From Actinoplanes teichomyceticus ATCC 31121 (lineage in GTDB: Bacteria; Actinomycetota; Actinomycetes; Mycobacteriales; Micromonosporaceae), in assembly GCF_003711105.1 (NCBI RefSeq), contig NZ_CP023865.1:6989001-7053000 (forward strand): DNA of 64,000 nt, written 5' to 3'. The notes under the pieces are model-generated. The model did no database searches. It was not told the DNA's origin and saw only the letters and a program-made list of their open reading frames with translations. The number at the start of each line of letters is the position of its first letter. The stretch's first letter is position 1. Made by a program: the position numbers and the translations under genes. Positions 40,369 to 49,492 of the stretch are shown here, piece after piece.

Positions 40369-41160
40369 ATGGCCGGTTATGGATGGATCAGCTTCACCAC
40401 CGACTACGGCACCTTCGACGGCTTCGTCGCGGCCTGCCACGGGTCGATCGCGCGGATCGCGCCGGACGTGCGGGTGATCGACGTGACGCATCACGTGCCG
40501 CCCGCCGACGTGACCCGGGGGGCGGCCGTGCTGGCGCAGACCGCGCCGCACCTGCCCGCGTCGGTGCATCTCGCGGTGGTCGACCCGGGTGTCGGCACGG
40601 CCCGCCGGGGCGTCGTGCTGAGCACGCCGCACGGCCTGCTGACCGGACCGGACAACGGGCTGCTGATCTGGGCGGCGGAGGCCCTCGGCGGCATCAGCGC
40701 CGCGTACGAGCTGAGCAACAAGGATTGGACGCTGGGCGACGTGTCACGCACGTTCCACGGGCGCGACGTGTTCGCCCCGGCCGCGGCGCGACTGGCCGCG
40801 GGCGCGGATCCGGCCGGGGCCGGCCCGGCGCTGGACCCGGCCTCCCTGGTCCGGCTGCCCGACCCGGTGACCAGCATCGGGGACGGCTGGATCGAGGCCG
40901 AGGTGCTGACCGTGGACCGGTTCGGCAACGTGCAGCTGGCCGCCGATGGCACGATGCTCACCGGCCTGGGACCGAACCTGGTGGTGAACGGCACGGTCCG
41001 GGCCCGCCGGGGCGGCACGTTCGCCGACGTGAACGCCGGTGAGCTGCTGGTCTACACGGACTCGGCGGACCGGGTGGCGATCGCCGTGAACAACGGCCGC
41101 GCGGTGGTCGTGCTCTCCGTCGTGCCCGGCGATGTCGTACGCATCGCGGAACGCCGATAG
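40369..41160 (+). CDS. SAM hydroxide adenosyltransferase (DUF62 family)
   Basis: A 263-residue protein of the DUF62/SAM hydroxide adenosyltransferase family, relatives of fluorinase and chlorinase, which convert S-adenosylmethionine and water to adenosine and methionine. Family motifs: ISFTTDYGTFDGFVAACHG at the start, VIDVTHHVPPADVTRGA, VVDPGVGTARRG, TGPDNGLL, FHGRDVFAPAAARLA and VDRFGNVQL. The fluorinase-specific loop is not evident, so hydrolase rather than halogenase activity is expected. The start ATG lacks a ribosome binding site and fits a leaderless transcript. Confidence 0.92.
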   Translation: MAGYGWISFTTDYGTFDGFVAACHGSIARIAPDVRVIDVTHHVPPADVTRGAAVLAQTAPHLPASVHLAVVDPGVGTARRGVVLSTPHGLLTGPDNGLLIWAAEALGGISAAYELSNKDWTLGDVSRTFHGRDVFAPAAARLAAGADPAGAGPALDPASLVRLPDPVTSIGDGWIEAEVLTVDRFGNVQLAADGTMLTGLGPNLVVNGTVRARRGGTFADVNAGELLVYTDSADRVAIAVNNGRAVVVLSVVPGDVVRIAERR

Positions 41161-41170
41161 GCCGCCCCGA

Positions 41171-41197
41171 GCGGGCACAAAGGAGCCACGTGCCCGC
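41171..41197. terminator. Hairpin after the SAM hydrolase gene
   Basis: GCGGGCAC pairs with GTGCCCGC across an 11-nt loop, starting 10 bp after the stop codon. Confidence 0.5.
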
Positions 41198-41298
41198 GGA
41201 GTGTCCGACCGCGCTCCGGGGTTGTTCCGGCCGCGATTTCCGGGTATTCCCGCCGGCGGAGGACGACCGGATCCGACGAGCGCGGCAGGATGGTGCGT

Positions 41299-42165
41299 AT
41301 GCCCGAGGGGGACACTGTCTGGAACACCGCCCGTGTGCTGGAACGCGCCCTCACCGCTGAGGTTCTGACCGGATCGGATTTCCGGGTGCCGCGCCTGGCC
41401 ACCGCCGACCTGACCGGCTGGACGGTGGCCGAGTCCGCGAGCCGCGGCAAGCACCTGCTGCTCCGGGTGACCCGCGACGGTGAGCAGCCGCACACCCTGC
41501 ACTCGCATCTGCGGATGGAGGGCGCCTGGCGGGCGTACGCCCCGGGCGAGCGCTGGACCGGCCGCCCGGCGCACCTGATCCGGGTGGTGTTGCGTACCGC
41601 CCGCTCGGTGGCGGTCGGTTATCACCTGCACGACCTCGCCCTGGTCCGGACCGCCGAGGAGGACCGCCTGGTCGGGCATCTGGGGCCGGATCTGCTCGGC
41701 GACGACTGGGATGCGCGGGAGGCGGCCCGCCGGATCGCCGCCCACCCGGACGCCACCATCGCCGAGGCGCTGCTGGATCAGCGGAATCTGGCCGGGGTCG
41801 GCAACCTGTACAAGGCGGAGACGTTGTTCCTGCGTGGCCTGTGGCCGTGGACCCGGGTGGCCGAGGTGGCGGATCTCACCGGGACGGTGGAGCTGGCCCA
41901 GCGCCTGGTCGCGTCGAACCGCGGCCGGTGGACCCAGACCACCACCGGCTCGCTGCGCCGGGGCGAGACCAGTTATGTCTACGGTCGCCGGGCGCAACCG
42001 TGCCGGCGGTGCGGCACGGCGATCCGGAAGGCGGAGCACTCGCCGCTGCTGGCGGCCACCAGCCGGGCCGAGGGGCGACTCGGCGGCCGGGCCGAGTTGG
42101 AGGACCGGATCACGTACTGGTGCCCGCGCTGCCAGCCTGAGCCTGCCGCGGCGCCCCCGAGGTGA
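41299..42165 (+). CDS. nei: Endonuclease VIII-family DNA glycosylase (Nei)
   Basis: Bifunctional glycosylase/AP lyase removing oxidised pyrimidines. The 288-residue protein starts MPEGDTVW, so after Met removal Pro1 and Glu2 are the catalytic residues. It has the catalytic Lys in RGKHLLL, the H2TH region (LLDQRNLAGVGNLYKAE) and a C-terminal zinc finger (CRRCGTAIRK ... YWCPRCQ). I place the start at 41299 rather than an upstream ATG because Pro must follow Met. The 3' end overlaps the convergent pspM gene by 56 bp. Confidence 0.94.
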   Translation: MPEGDTVWNTARVLERALTAEVLTGSDFRVPRLATADLTGWTVAESASRGKHLLLRVTRDGEQPHTLHSHLRMEGAWRAYAPGERWTGRPAHLIRVVLRTARSVAVGYHLHDLALVRTAEEDRLVGHLGPDLLGDDWDAREAARRIAAHPDATIAEALLDQRNLAGVGNLYKAETLFLRGLWPWTRVAEVADLTGTVELAQRLVASNRGRWTQTTTGSLRRGETSYVYGRRAQPCRRCGTAIRKAEHSPLLAATSRAEGRLGGRAELEDRITYWCPRCQPEPAAAPPR

Positions 42166-42913
42166 ACCGGGCGGTCCGGTCCCGCAGCTCGGCGAGGCCC
42201 TCGGCGATGCCGCGCAGCCGCTCGGTGGCCTCGATCAGGCCGAAGTACGCCGGGTGCCGGGTGTCCGCCACCGGGTGGCCGTCCTCGGCGACGTAGCTCG
42301 CCGCCGCCGCGACCAGCTCCTCGAACGCGGCGACGCCCTCGGTGAACTGCTCGGCGAGCGCCGCGTGCGACTGCTCCAGGGCGGCCCGCTGCCCGGGTTG
42401 TCCGAGCGGGATGGCACGCTCCACGCTGGCCACCCGCTGACCGAGGTCGCGCAGCCACTGCTCGGCGGTGGCCGCTTCGAGCGCCGCCGCCTCGCCGGAG
42501 CCGGCGAGCCGGCCGGCCAGGCCCAGCATGGTGGCCGACGCCCGGTCCAGCCGGTCCCACGCGTCGGCGATCGCCGAACCGCGCAGCGCATATCGGTTCT
42601 TCTGGCGGCGCACCTCGTTCAGCACGGTGCGGCCCACCGGGGACCGTTCCAGGGCCGCGGCGAGCCGCGGGCCGGGCAGGCTCGGCTCGGGGGCCGGCTG
42701 GGCGGCCAGCGCCCGGTGGTCGCTCCACCGCCACCAGGCCAGGACCACCGATGCGCCGGCGCCGGCGGCCCAGCCCGCGTCGCCGATGCCGATCCCCGCG
42801 TACGGCGTCAGCACGGCCGCCGCCGCGGTCAGTCCGCCACCCAGGACGCTCCATCGCCGCGCCGCCCCGCGCAGCCGCTTGAGCCGGCGGAAGTACCTGG
42901 TCCGCTCGTCCAC
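42110..42913 (-). CDS. pspM: PspM-like phage-shock membrane protein
   Basis: A 267-residue protein directly downstream of pspA, in the position of mycobacterial PspM (Rv2743c). N-terminal basic stretch, then two hydrophobic segments (about 23-43 and 46-62: VLGGGLTAAAAVLTPYAG, AGWAAGAGASVVLAWWRW), and a long helical C-terminal half. Mycobacterial PspM binds PspA and anchors the envelope-stress response at the membrane. Sequence similarity was judged mainly from architecture and position. GTG start 42913, 36 bp after pspA. It overlaps nei by 56 bp tail to tail. Confidence 0.75.
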   Translation of the reverse strand: MDERTRYFRRLKRLRGAARRWSVLGGGLTAAAAVLTPYAGIGIGDAGWAAGAGASVVLAWWRWSDHRALAAQPAPEPSLPGPRLAAALERSPVGRTVLNEVRRQKNRYALRGSAIADAWDRLDRASATMLGLAGRLAGSGEAAALEAATAEQWLRDLGQRVASVERAIPLGQPGQRAALEQSHAALAEQFTEGVAAFEELVAAAASYVAEDGHPVADTRHPAYFGLIEATERLRGIAEGLAELRDRTARFTSGAPRQAQAGSAGTST

Positions 42914-42949
42914 GTCGCGCCCTCCCGCCGTTTCAGGGGATCACTGCTG

Positions 42950-43813
42950 TCAGCCGGCGGCCGTCGCGTCGCCGCGCTTCTGGTTCATGCTGGCGCGGAT
43001 CTCGTCCAGCCGGGCCACGCTGGCCGGGTCGGCGGCCGGGGTGCTCTGCTGCTGCCCGACGGCCGGCTGCGCGGCGGCGCCGCCCAGCTTCTCCCCCGCC
43101 ATGCTGGCGCGGATCTGCTCCAGCCGGGACGAACCGGCCAGGTCCAGACTGGACTTCTGCACCTCGAGCATGCGGCCCTCGACCGAGTTGGAGGCCAGCT
43201 CGGCACGGCCCATCGCGTTCGCATACCGCTGCTCGATCTTGTCGCGCACCTGGTCCAGCGACGGGGTGTTGCCCGGCGCGGCGAGCTGCGACATCGATTC
43301 CAGCGACTTGGCGACGGTCTCCTGCATCTTGGCCTGTTCGAGCTGGCTGAGCAGGCGGGACCGCTCGGCGATGCGCTGCTGCAGCACCATCGCGTTGTTC
43401 TCGACCGCCTTGCGGGCCTGCCCGGCGGCGGCCAGCGCCTGGTCGTGCAGGGTCTTCAGGTCCTCCATCGACTGCTCACCGGAGACGAGCTGAGTGGCGA
43501 GCGTCTGGGCGGTCTGCTCGTACTTCTGGGCCTCGGCCTCGTCGCCGGCGGCGCGGGCCCGGTCGGCCAGCACCAGGGCCTGACGGGCCATGCCCTGCAG
43601 TTTCTCGACCTCGGACATCTGCCGGGACAGCTTCATCTCGAGCTGCCGCTGGTTGCCGATGACGGCGGCGGCCTGCTGCACGAGCGCCTGGTGCTGTCGC
43701 TGGGCGTCCTCGATGGCCTGCTGGATCTGCACCTTCGGGTCGGCGTACTCGTCGATTTTCGCGCCGAAGAGCGCCATCACGTAATGCCAGCCCTTGACGA
43801 ACGGGTTCGCCAT
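42950..43813 (-). CDS. pspA: Phage shock protein A (PspA/IM30 family)
   Basis: PspA is an ESCRT-III-like coiled-coil protein that polymerises on stressed membranes. The 287-residue protein begins [21 protein letters not shown] and is almost entirely heptad-rich coiled coil (about 25-220), with a Gln/Ala/Pro-rich tail (EIRASM motif repeated twice). ATG 43813 follows GAGGGGAT. It sits between clgR and pspM as in mycobacteria, but a 390-bp gap with a large hairpin separates it from clgR, so it may have its own promoter. Confidence 0.93.
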   Translation of the reverse strand: MANPFVKGWHYVMALFGAKIDEYADPKVQIQQAIEDAQRQHQALVQQAAAVIGNQRQLEMKLSRQMSEVEKLQGMARQALVLADRARAAGDEAEAQKYEQTAQTLATQLVSGEQSMEDLKTLHDQALAAAGQARKAVENNAMVLQQRIAERSRLLSQLEQAKMQETVAKSLESMSQLAAPGNTPSLDQVRDKIEQRYANAMGRAELASNSVEGRMLEVQKSSLDLAGSSRLEQIRASMAGEKLGGAAAQPAVGQQQSTPAADPASVARLDEIRASMNQKRGDATAAG

Positions 43814-44203
43814 CTCGCGGTATCCCCTCAATGTCGCTCGGTCGGACGCGTCGTGGCCGAGAAGGGTCTCGTCGCTGACGCGAGAACCATCGTGTCAGCC
43901 CGACGCCAGCGACGTCACGTGACCTACGGGGTATCTCAGGGTCTCCCCTGGCATCGAGCCTGAGAACGAGGCTACGCCCCCCGGAGTCCCGCGGCGAGGC
44001 ACACCAGCCCTGGATCGAACGCCGTAGGACCGCACGCCCGGAGCGCAACCCTCACGCACCTCGTCAGCGAAACCCCGTCACCACCACGGATGGCGCCCGT
44101 CGATGTCGAACGCCTCGAGAACGACAGGCGAACGTGGTCGTTTTGGAGGCGTTCGGCATCGACTCCGAAGGGACGCAATGCCGCCGAGCGGAGCGAGGCA
44201 AAA
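43814..44203. other. Spacer between clgR and pspA
   Basis: A 390-bp gap with no gene. It holds a 61-bp imperfect hairpin near clgR and, close to pspA, TCGCTGACGCGA (43872-43883), which resembles a ClgR CGC...GCG site but has a 4-nt rather than 5-nt centre. The pspA promoter should be here. Confidence 0.55.
44101..44161. terminator. Large imperfect hairpin downstream of clgR
   Basis: 25-nt arms 44101-44125 and 44137-44161 pair at 22 positions with an 11-nt loop. It may end clgR transcription or act as a partial attenuator before pspA. Confidence 0.65.
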
Positions 44204-44623
44204 CTATGCAGCGTAGACCACGTCGCGCTGGGATTTGCGAGTCGCGTGCAGGGTCGCCTTCAGCGGCGAGTCCTGGCGCACCGACACCGACACGCTGCCG
44301 TCCGTCGCCACCCGGCGCGCCGCCTCGGCGCGGACCGGCTCGGGTGTGGCGGGCTGGCCCTCGACCGGGACGAGCACGCCCTCCATGTTCTCAGCCAGGG
44401 ACAGAGTGTTGCTGACCTCACCGAGCACCTCGGAGAGGCGGGCGCCGAGCGCGTCGCAGATGGCCGCGAGCAGCTCGCTGGATGCCTCTTTCTGACCGCG
44501 CTCGATCTCGGACAGGTAACCCAGGCTGACGTTCGCGGCGGTCGACACCTCGCGCAGCGTGCGGTGCTGTCCCTGCCGGCGCGCACGAAGTGCGTCGCCG
44601 ATAACCCGGCGTAGCAGGACCAT
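44204..44623 (-). CDS. clgR: XRE-family transcriptional regulator ClgR
   Basis: ClgR activates clp protease, pspA and other envelope or proteostasis genes in actinobacteria. The 139-residue protein has an N-terminal XRE helix-turn-helix (about 10-70: [38 protein letters not shown]), a linker, and a C-terminus ending ...VVYAA. A C-terminal Ala-Ala is the type of tail recognised by Clp proteases, in line with ClgR turnover in other species. ATG 44623 has GGAGGAGG upstream. It lies downstream of cinA in the same direction and upstream of pspA-pspM. Confidence 0.9.
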   Translation of the reverse strand: MVLLRRVIGDALRARRQGQHRTLREVSTAANVSLGYLSEIERGQKEASSELLAAICDALGARLSEVLGEVSNTLSLAENMEGVLVPVEGQPATPEPVRAEAARRVATDGSVSVSVRQDSPLKATLHATRKSQRDVVYAA

Positions 44624-44782
44624 GGCACCTCCTCCTGCGGGCGGGGCCGCCGGCACACGCCGGAGGCTTCCCGCAACCGTACCTGCCGCGAGCGACGGCG
44701 ACATCCCGCCCCGCCGAATTCCTCGTCCGGCGCGCTCACGGCGTATCCGGACAACCGCCTCAGGACCGGCGATATTCCCTGC

Positions 44783-45274
44783 TCAGACCGGAGCCGGTTG
44801 AGTGCGCAGCATGTCGCTGAGCAATTGCAGGACGGCGGTCACACTTTCGGTACGGACAGCCGCCCGGTTCCCGGTCAGCCGCAATTCGCGCACCTGCGTG
44901 CCGGACGGTCCGGCGACCGCCACGTAGACCAGGCCGACCGGCTTGCCGTCCTGCGGCTCCGGGCCGGCGACGCCGGTGGTGGCCACGCCCCAGTCCGCGC
45001 CGCAGCGCTCCCGGACGCCCTCCGCGAGCTTGGCGGCGACGTCACCGTCGACCGGGCCGCGCTGGGCGAGCAGATCCTCCGGTACGCCGGCGAGCGTGCC
45101 CTTGAGCTCGGTGGCGTAGACCACCATGCCGCCCCGGTACACCGCGCTGACCCCGGGGATCTCGACGATCGTGGCGGCCACCAGCCCGCCGGTCAGCGAC
45201 TCCGCGGTCGCCAGCGTCTGGTGCCGCTCGACCAGCACGTGCACGGCCGCGGCCGCGGCCACCGACATGTCCAC
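44783..45274 (-). CDS. CinA C-terminal-domain protein (nicotinamide-nucleotide amidohydrolase)
   Basis: A stand-alone 163-residue CinA C-terminal (PncC) domain, expected to deamidate NMN to NaMN in NAD recycling. Family motifs: TLATAESLTGGLVAATIVEIPGVSAVYRGG, VATTGVAGPEPQDGKPVG and YVAVAGPSG. I prefer GTG 45274 (5 nt after AGGAGG); ATGs at 45277 and 45268 are less well spaced. The usual N-terminal MoCF-like domain is absent, as is common in actinobacteria. It is 18 bp downstream of pgsA. Confidence 0.9.
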   Translation of the reverse strand: MDMSVAAAAAVHVLVERHQTLATAESLTGGLVAATIVEIPGVSAVYRGGMVVYATELKGTLAGVPEDLLAQRGPVDGDVAAKLAEGVRERCGADWGVATTGVAGPEPQDGKPVGLVYVAVAGPSGTQVRELRLTGNRAAVRTESVTAVLQLLSDMLRTQPAPV

Positions 45275-45292
45275 CATGTCCTCCTCACCACT

Positions 45293-45889
45293 TCAGGAAC
45301 CGGGGCGGGCGTCCCGTCGCAGCCGCAACGCCTGAACCACGTAATCGAATCCGGTGACCACGGTGACCACCAGCGCGGCGCCCATCAGCCACGCGCCGGC
45401 GGCGTCGAGCGGGTCCGGGAAGGGCCAGAGGTACCAGGCGATGGCCGCGGTCTGCAGGCCGGTCTTGAGTTTGCCGCCCCGGGAGGCCGGGATGATGCCG
45501 TACCTGATCACCCAGAACCGGAGCGCGGTGACGCCCCACTCGCGGATCAGGATCGCGCCGGTGACCCACCAGGGCACCTGGCCGTAGGCGGAGAGCAGGA
45601 CCAGCGCGGTGCCGGTGAGCGCCTTGTCCGCGATCGGGTCGGCGACCTTGCCGAACGAGGTGACCAGCTCCCAGCGGCGGGCGATCCAGCCGTCCACGAA
45701 GTCGGTGGCCGAGGCCACGCAGAAGGCCAGGCAGGCCCCGACCCGCCAGTCGTGGTCGGTCATTCCGGAGGCGACCACCAGGGCCAGGAAGACCGGGACG
45801 AGGATGAGCCGGACCACGGTCAGCGCGTTGGCCGCGTTGTAGAGCGACACCACGCGCGGTGCGGCCACCGGAACCGGCTCGTCGGTCAC
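45293..45889 (-). CDS. pgsA: CDP-diacylglycerol-glycerol-3-phosphate 3-phosphatidyltransferase
   Basis: Integral membrane enzyme making phosphatidylglycerophosphate. The 198-residue protein has about five TM segments and the CDP-alcohol phosphotransferase motif in [28 protein letters not shown] (DGxxAR...G...D...D). Equivalent to PgsA3 beside clgR in M. tuberculosis. The GTG start overlaps the rimO stop by 4 bases (GTGA), so it is translationally coupled to rimO; cinA follows. Confidence 0.94.
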   Translation of the reverse strand: MTDEPVPVAAPRVVSLYNAANALTVVRLILVPVFLALVVASGMTDHDWRVGACLAFCVASATDFVDGWIARRWELVTSFGKVADPIADKALTGTALVLLSAYGQVPWWVTGAILIREWGVTALRFWVIRYGIIPASRGGKLKTGLQTAAIAWYLWPFPDPLDAAGAWLMGAALVVTVVTGFDYVVQALRLRRDARPGS

Positions 45890-47343
45890 CGGTCGACCTG
45901 CGCGGCCGAGATCATCTCGATCGGCACCGCCAGCAGGTCGACACCCTCGGTGCCGGTGACCCGCGCCCGCACCAGGTCGCCCGGACGCAGCGCGGCCAGG
46001 TCGACGCCCTGGTCGCCGGCCACGAGGGTGGTGGAGCCGTCGACCTCGGGGGCCTGGTGCTCGGCCCGGCCCTCGATCTCCCCGTCGTCGGTCGAGTCGA
46101 CCAGCACCTCGACCAGGTTGCCGATCCGGTCCTCGGCACGCTGCGCGCAGAGCTCCTCGGCGAGCGCGACCACCCGGTCGTACCGTCGCTTGACGGTGGC
46201 CGGGCGGACCTTGCCGGGCAGGCCGGCCGCCTCGGTGCCGTCCTCGTCGCTGTAGTCGAAGACGCCGACCGCGTCCAGCCGGGCTTCGGTCAGGAAGCGG
46301 ACCAGCTCGTCGACGTCCTGCCGGGTCTCGCCGGGGAAGCCGACGATGAAGTTGCTCCGGGCGCCGGCTTCCGGGGCCAGCTTGCGGGCCGAGTCGAGGA
46401 GTTCCAGGAAGCGCTCGGTGGAGCCGAAGCGGCGCATCCGGCGCAGCACCGGTTCGCTGGAGTGCTGGAACGACAGGTCGTAGTACGCCGCGACGCCGGG
46501 CGTGGTGGCGATCGCCTCGATCAGGCCGGGCCGGGTCTCGGCGGGCTGCAGGTAGCTGGCCCGCACCCGGACGATCCCGTCGACCGCGGCCAGCTGCGGC
46601 AGCAGTTTCTCCAGCAGGCGCGGGTCGCCCAGGTCCTTGCCGTACGACGTGCTGTTCTCACTGACCAGCACCAGCTCGCGGACGCCGGTCCTGGCCAGCC
46701 ATTCCGCCTCGGCCAGCAGCTCCTGCGGGTCGCGGGAGACGAACGCCCCGCGGAACGCCGGGATCGCGCAGAACGCGCACCGCCGGTCACAGCCGCTGGC
46801 CAGCTTGAGCGAGGCGACCGGGCCGGAGTCGAGCCGGCGGCGCAGCACCTTGCGCAGGTGGGCCGGGGTGTGCTCGTCGACGGTGGCGTGCCCGGGCACC
46901 ACCACCTTGCCGGTGTGCCGCTGCACCGGGGTGATCGGGAGCAGCTCGCGGCGGTCACGCGGGGTGTGCGCGTCGAACCGCTCGCCGGCCAGCACGCCGT
47001 CGAGCCGGGCGCCGATGTCGGTGTAGTCGTCGAAGCCGAGCACCGCGTCGGCCTCGGGCAGGTTTTCCGCCAGCTCGCGGCCGTACCGCTCGGCCATGCA
47101 GCCGGCCGCGACCACCTTGGCCCCGGTGTCGGCGGCGGCGAGCAGCGTGTCGATCGAGTCCTGTTTCGCCTTCTCCACGAAGCCGCAGGTGTTGACGAGC
47201 ACGACGTCGGCTTTCGCGGCGTCGGTGCCGACCTCCCAGCCCTCGGCGTCGAGGCGGGCGGCGAGCTCCTCCGAGTCGACCTCGTTACGGGCACAGCCCA
47301 GGGTCAGCAGGGCGACACGGCGGGAAGAGGGAGTTACAGACAC
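45886..47343 (-). CDS. rimO: Ribosomal protein uS12 methylthiotransferase RimO
   Basis: RimO is a radical-SAM enzyme that methylthiolates an aspartate of ribosomal protein S12. The 485-residue protein has [11 protein letters not shown] and [14 protein letters not shown] (UPF0004 cysteines), the radical-SAM CxxxCxxC in [12 protein letters not shown], and a C-terminal TRAM domain. RimO rather than MiaB is indicated by the GCARNxVDSE and [10 protein letters not shown] motifs. The GTG start has no good ribosome binding site but TAACCT lies 6 nt upstream. First gene of rimO-pgsA-cinA. Confidence 0.95.
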   Translation of the reverse strand: MSVTPSSRRVALLTLGCARNEVDSEELAARLDAEGWEVGTDAAKADVVLVNTCGFVEKAKQDSIDTLLAAADTGAKVVAAGCMAERYGRELAENLPEADAVLGFDDYTDIGARLDGVLAGERFDAHTPRDRRELLPITPVQRHTGKVVVPGHATVDEHTPAHLRKVLRRRLDSGPVASLKLASGCDRRCAFCAIPAFRGAFVSRDPQELLAEAEWLARTGVRELVLVSENSTSYGKDLGDPRLLEKLLPQLAAVDGIVRVRASYLQPAETRPGLIEAIATTPGVAAYYDLSFQHSSEPVLRRMRRFGSTERFLELLDSARKLAPEAGARSNFIVGFPGETRQDVDELVRFLTEARLDAVGVFDYSDEDGTEAAGLPGKVRPATVKRRYDRVVALAEELCAQRAEDRIGNLVEVLVDSTDDGEIEGRAEHQAPEVDGSTTLVAGDQGVDLAALRPGDLVRARVTGTEGVDLLAVPIEMISAAQVDR

Positions 47344-47349
47344 CCGCCA

Positions 47350-47355
47350 AGGTTA
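47350..47355 (-). promoter_or_regulatory. Leaderless -10 box of rimO
   Basis: TAACCT on the minus strand, 6 nt before GTG 47343. Confidence 0.5.
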
Positions 47356-47447
47356 CCGGGCGGCGCCGGGACGGCGTTCCCCCGCACGGCCGGTGGCCGG
47401 TGCCACCCGGGCCATCTGAACTTCGCACGGCGTTCAGATCGGTCTCA

Positions 47448-47453
47448 TAGGGT
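47448..47453 (+). promoter_or_regulatory. Leaderless -10 box of the GT-C gene
   Basis: TAGGGT ends 8 nt before ATG 47462; no Shine-Dalgarno sequence. Confidence 0.5.
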
Positions 47454-47461
47454 GCCCGCTC

Positions 47462-48754
47462 ATGCGAAACCGGCTCGATCGACGTCTCGCCTCGGAGGCG
47501 CTCCTCGTCCTGGCTCTGATCGCCGTGGCCGCCCTGGCCCGGTACGCGGGCCGGCACGAGCAGACCGAGGACATGCGGATCTTCACGGCGTGGTACCGGA
47601 AGCTGCTGGCGGCGGGCGGATTCGAGGGGCTCGGCAAGGAGATCGGCAACTACAACGCCCCGTTCCTGTACCTGCTCTGGGCCGCCTCGCTGCTGCCCGG
47701 CTCGATCACCATCAAGATCAAGCTGGTCTGGACCGCCTTCGACGTCCTGCTCGCCTTCTTCACCTACCGGCTCGCCGCGTTCCGCTGGGGTGTCCGGGCC
47801 GGGGTGGCCGGCGCGCTGATCATGGTGCTGTTGCCGACCGTGGTGATCAACGCCTCGTTCTACGGCCAGATGGACGCCATGTGGGCCTCGTTCGCCCTCG
47901 GCGGCGTCCACTTCCTGGTGCGCGGGAAGCCCTGGCACTGCGTGGTGTTCTGCACCGTCGCGCTGGCCGTCAAGCCGCAGGGCGTCTTCATCTTCCCGCT
48001 GCTGGCCCTGATGGTGCTGGCCGGCTCGATGCGGCTGCTGCCGCTGGTGGCCGCGCCGGTGACCTGGGTGCTGCTGGATCTGCCGGCGATCCTGCTCGGC
48101 CGGGACCCGGTCGAGCTGCTCACCATCTACGACCCCGCCCGGCAGTCGGTGCACGTGCCCGCGCTGACCTCGAACGCGCCGTCGGTCTGGACGTTCTTCC
48201 CGTTCACCGCGCGGGCCGACACGGTACGCAACCTCGCCTACCTGTTCACCGCGGCCCTGGTGCTCGGGCTCATCTACGTGCTGGTGGCCCGCGGCATCCG
48301 GATGGACGCCACCCGGATCGTGACCGCGGCCGCCGCCTTCGCGATCGGGGTGCCGTTCCTCATGCCCGGCATGCACGAGCGGTACTTCTTCCTGGCCGAC
48401 GTGCTGAGCCTGGTGCTGGCGATCTACCGGCCCCGGCTCTGGTACGTGCCGATGCTGGTGCAGGCCGCGTCGCTGTTGATGTACCAGCCGTTCCTGTTCG
48501 GCCGGAACGACAAGATCATCGATCCGATGATCCCGGCCGGGTTCATGCTGGCCGCACTGGTCGTGACGGTCCACACCCTTGTCCGGGACGTGTTCGGAGC
48601 GCCGGCCGGAGCGCCCGAGCCGGCGGCGCCCGAGCCGGCGGCGCAGGAACCGGCGGCGCAGGAACCGGCGGCGCAGGAACCGGCGGCCGGCGGGGACCCG
48701 GAGCCGGCCGCCCCGGCGCGGGCGGGCGAGTCGCTGGCCGCCAGCCCGGCCTGA
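47462..48754 (+). CDS. GT-C type integral membrane glycosyltransferase (mannosyltransferase-like)
   Basis: A 430-residue polytopic membrane protein with about nine to ten TM helices. The first extracytoplasmic loop has TEDMRIFTAWYRKLL, a DxD-like acidic pattern (EDM) typical of GT-C enzymes using polyprenyl-phosphate sugars, and NYNAPFLYLLWAASLLP. Other notable segments are SFYGQMDAMWASFALGG and PFLMPGMHERYFFLAD, the latter typical of actinobacterial DUF2029/PMT-like mannosyltransferases. The C-terminal ~45 residues are EPAA(P/Q) repeats, probably a disordered tail. It starts from a leaderless-type promoter and is divergent from rimO. Substrate is unknown. Confidence 0.8.
   Translation: MRNRLDRRLASEALLVLALIAVAALARYAGRHEQTEDMRIFTAWYRKLLAAGGFEGLGKEIGNYNAPFLYLLWAASLLPGSITIKIKLVWTAFDVLLAFFTYRLAAFRWGVRAGVAGALIMVLLPTVVINASFYGQMDAMWASFALGGVHFLVRGKPWHCVVFCTVALAVKPQGVFIFPLLALMVLAGSMRLLPLVAAPVTWVLLDLPAILLGRDPVELLTIYDPARQSVHVPALTSNAPSVWTFFPFTARADTVRNLAYLFTAALVLGLIYVLVARGIRMDATRIVTAAAAFAIGVPFLMPGMHERYFFLADVLSLVLAIYRPRLWYVPMLVQAASLLMYQPFLFGRNDKIIDPMIPAGFMLAALVVTVHTLVRDVFGAPAGAPEPAAPEPAAQEPAAQEPAAQEPAAGGDPEPAAPARAGESLAASPA
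48616..48687. repeat. 15-bp in-frame repeat in the GT-C C-terminus
   Basis: About five copies of a unit encoding EPAAP or EPAAQ (GCGGCGCAGGAACCG). Confidence 0.85.
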
Positions 48755-48791
48755 CCGGGGCGGCCGTTCTAGCGCCAAGGCCGATTGGCAA

Positions 48792-48797
48792 TACGAT
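48792..48797 (+). promoter_or_regulatory. Leaderless -10 box of the HTH regulator
   Basis: TACGAT ends 6 nt before GTG 48804; TTGGCA just upstream could be part of an operator or -35 element. Confidence 0.5.
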
Positions 48798-48803
48798 GGC
48801 GGC

Positions 48804-49460
48804 GTGACGACTTCCGAGGACCTCGACGACCTGGACGCCGTGACCGCCCTCGCCGACGGCGTGCGGCGGCAGGCGTACCGGGTGGTGGCCGGCGGCACCG
48901 GGCCACTCGGGCGCGACGAGGTGGCCGAGGCGCTCGGCATCGGCCGCACCCTCGCCGCGTTCCACCTGGACAAGCTCGTCGCCGCCGGGCTGCTGGAGAC
49001 GTCGTACGCACGCAGGTCGGGCCGGACCGGGCCGGGCGCCGGGCGTCCCGCCAAGCTGTACCGGATCGCCGCGGCGGAGCACGCGGTCAGCGTGCCGCCG
49101 CGGTCCTACCGCACCGCCGCCGAGCTGCTCGCCGAGGCGCTGGAGCAGGCCGGCGCCGAGGACGTCCTCTACCGGGTGGCCGAGCGGCACGGCCGGCAGG
49201 CCGCCCCCGGCCCGGACGTGACCGAGCTGCTCACCGGCCACGGGTACGCGCCGGCGCCGGACGGCCCGGACCGGATCGAGCTGCGCAACTGCCCGTTCCA
49301 CCAGCTCGCCGAGCAGTTTCCGCCGGTGATCTGCGGGATGAACCTGGCGATGGTCACCGGCCTGCTGGGCGGGGCCGGGCTGGACGCGCGGTGGACCGCC
49401 CGGATGGACGCCGCCCCGGGGCGCTGCTGCGTGACACTTTCTAAAAAGCAATCTGATTGA
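48804..49460 (+). CDS. Winged-helix regulator with C-terminal cysteine cluster (SufR-like)
   Basis: 218 residues. The N-terminal ArsR/DeoR-like winged helix (about 12-90) contains DEVAEALGIGRTLAAFHLDKLVAAGLLE and GAGRPAKLYRIA. The C-terminal half ends with cysteines C163 (RNCPFHQ), C177 (VICGMN), C208 and C209 (GRCCVTL), the spacing style of SufR-type repressors that bind an Fe-S cluster. Iron-sulfur or redox sensing is therefore likely but inferred. GTG 48804 fits a leaderless start. A DUF3291 gene follows after 32 bp in the same direction and is a candidate partner. Confidence 0.82.
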   Translation: MTTSEDLDDLDAVTALADGVRRQAYRVVAGGTGPLGRDEVAEALGIGRTLAAFHLDKLVAAGLLETSYARRSGRTGPGAGRPAKLYRIAAAEHAVSVPPRSYRTAAELLAEALEQAGAEDVLYRVAERHGRQAAPGPDVTELLTGHGYAPAPDGPDRIELRNCPFHQLAEQFPPVICGMNLAMVTGLLGGAGLDARWTARMDAAPGRCCVTLSKKQSD

Positions 49461-49492
49461 CATTAGAGTGCGGGGCTGATGAGCTGACTCCC

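Noticed and set aside
43872..43883. Confident ClgR operator before pspA
   Set aside because: TCGCTGACGCGA has CGC and GCG arms but a 4-nt centre, whereas the motif I recall has five; kept only as a note in the spacer entry.
45859..48807. A 982-codon plus-strand frame across rimO and the GT-C gene
   Set aside because: It is antisense to rimO and in the wrong frame for the GT-C protein; the translation has no family features.
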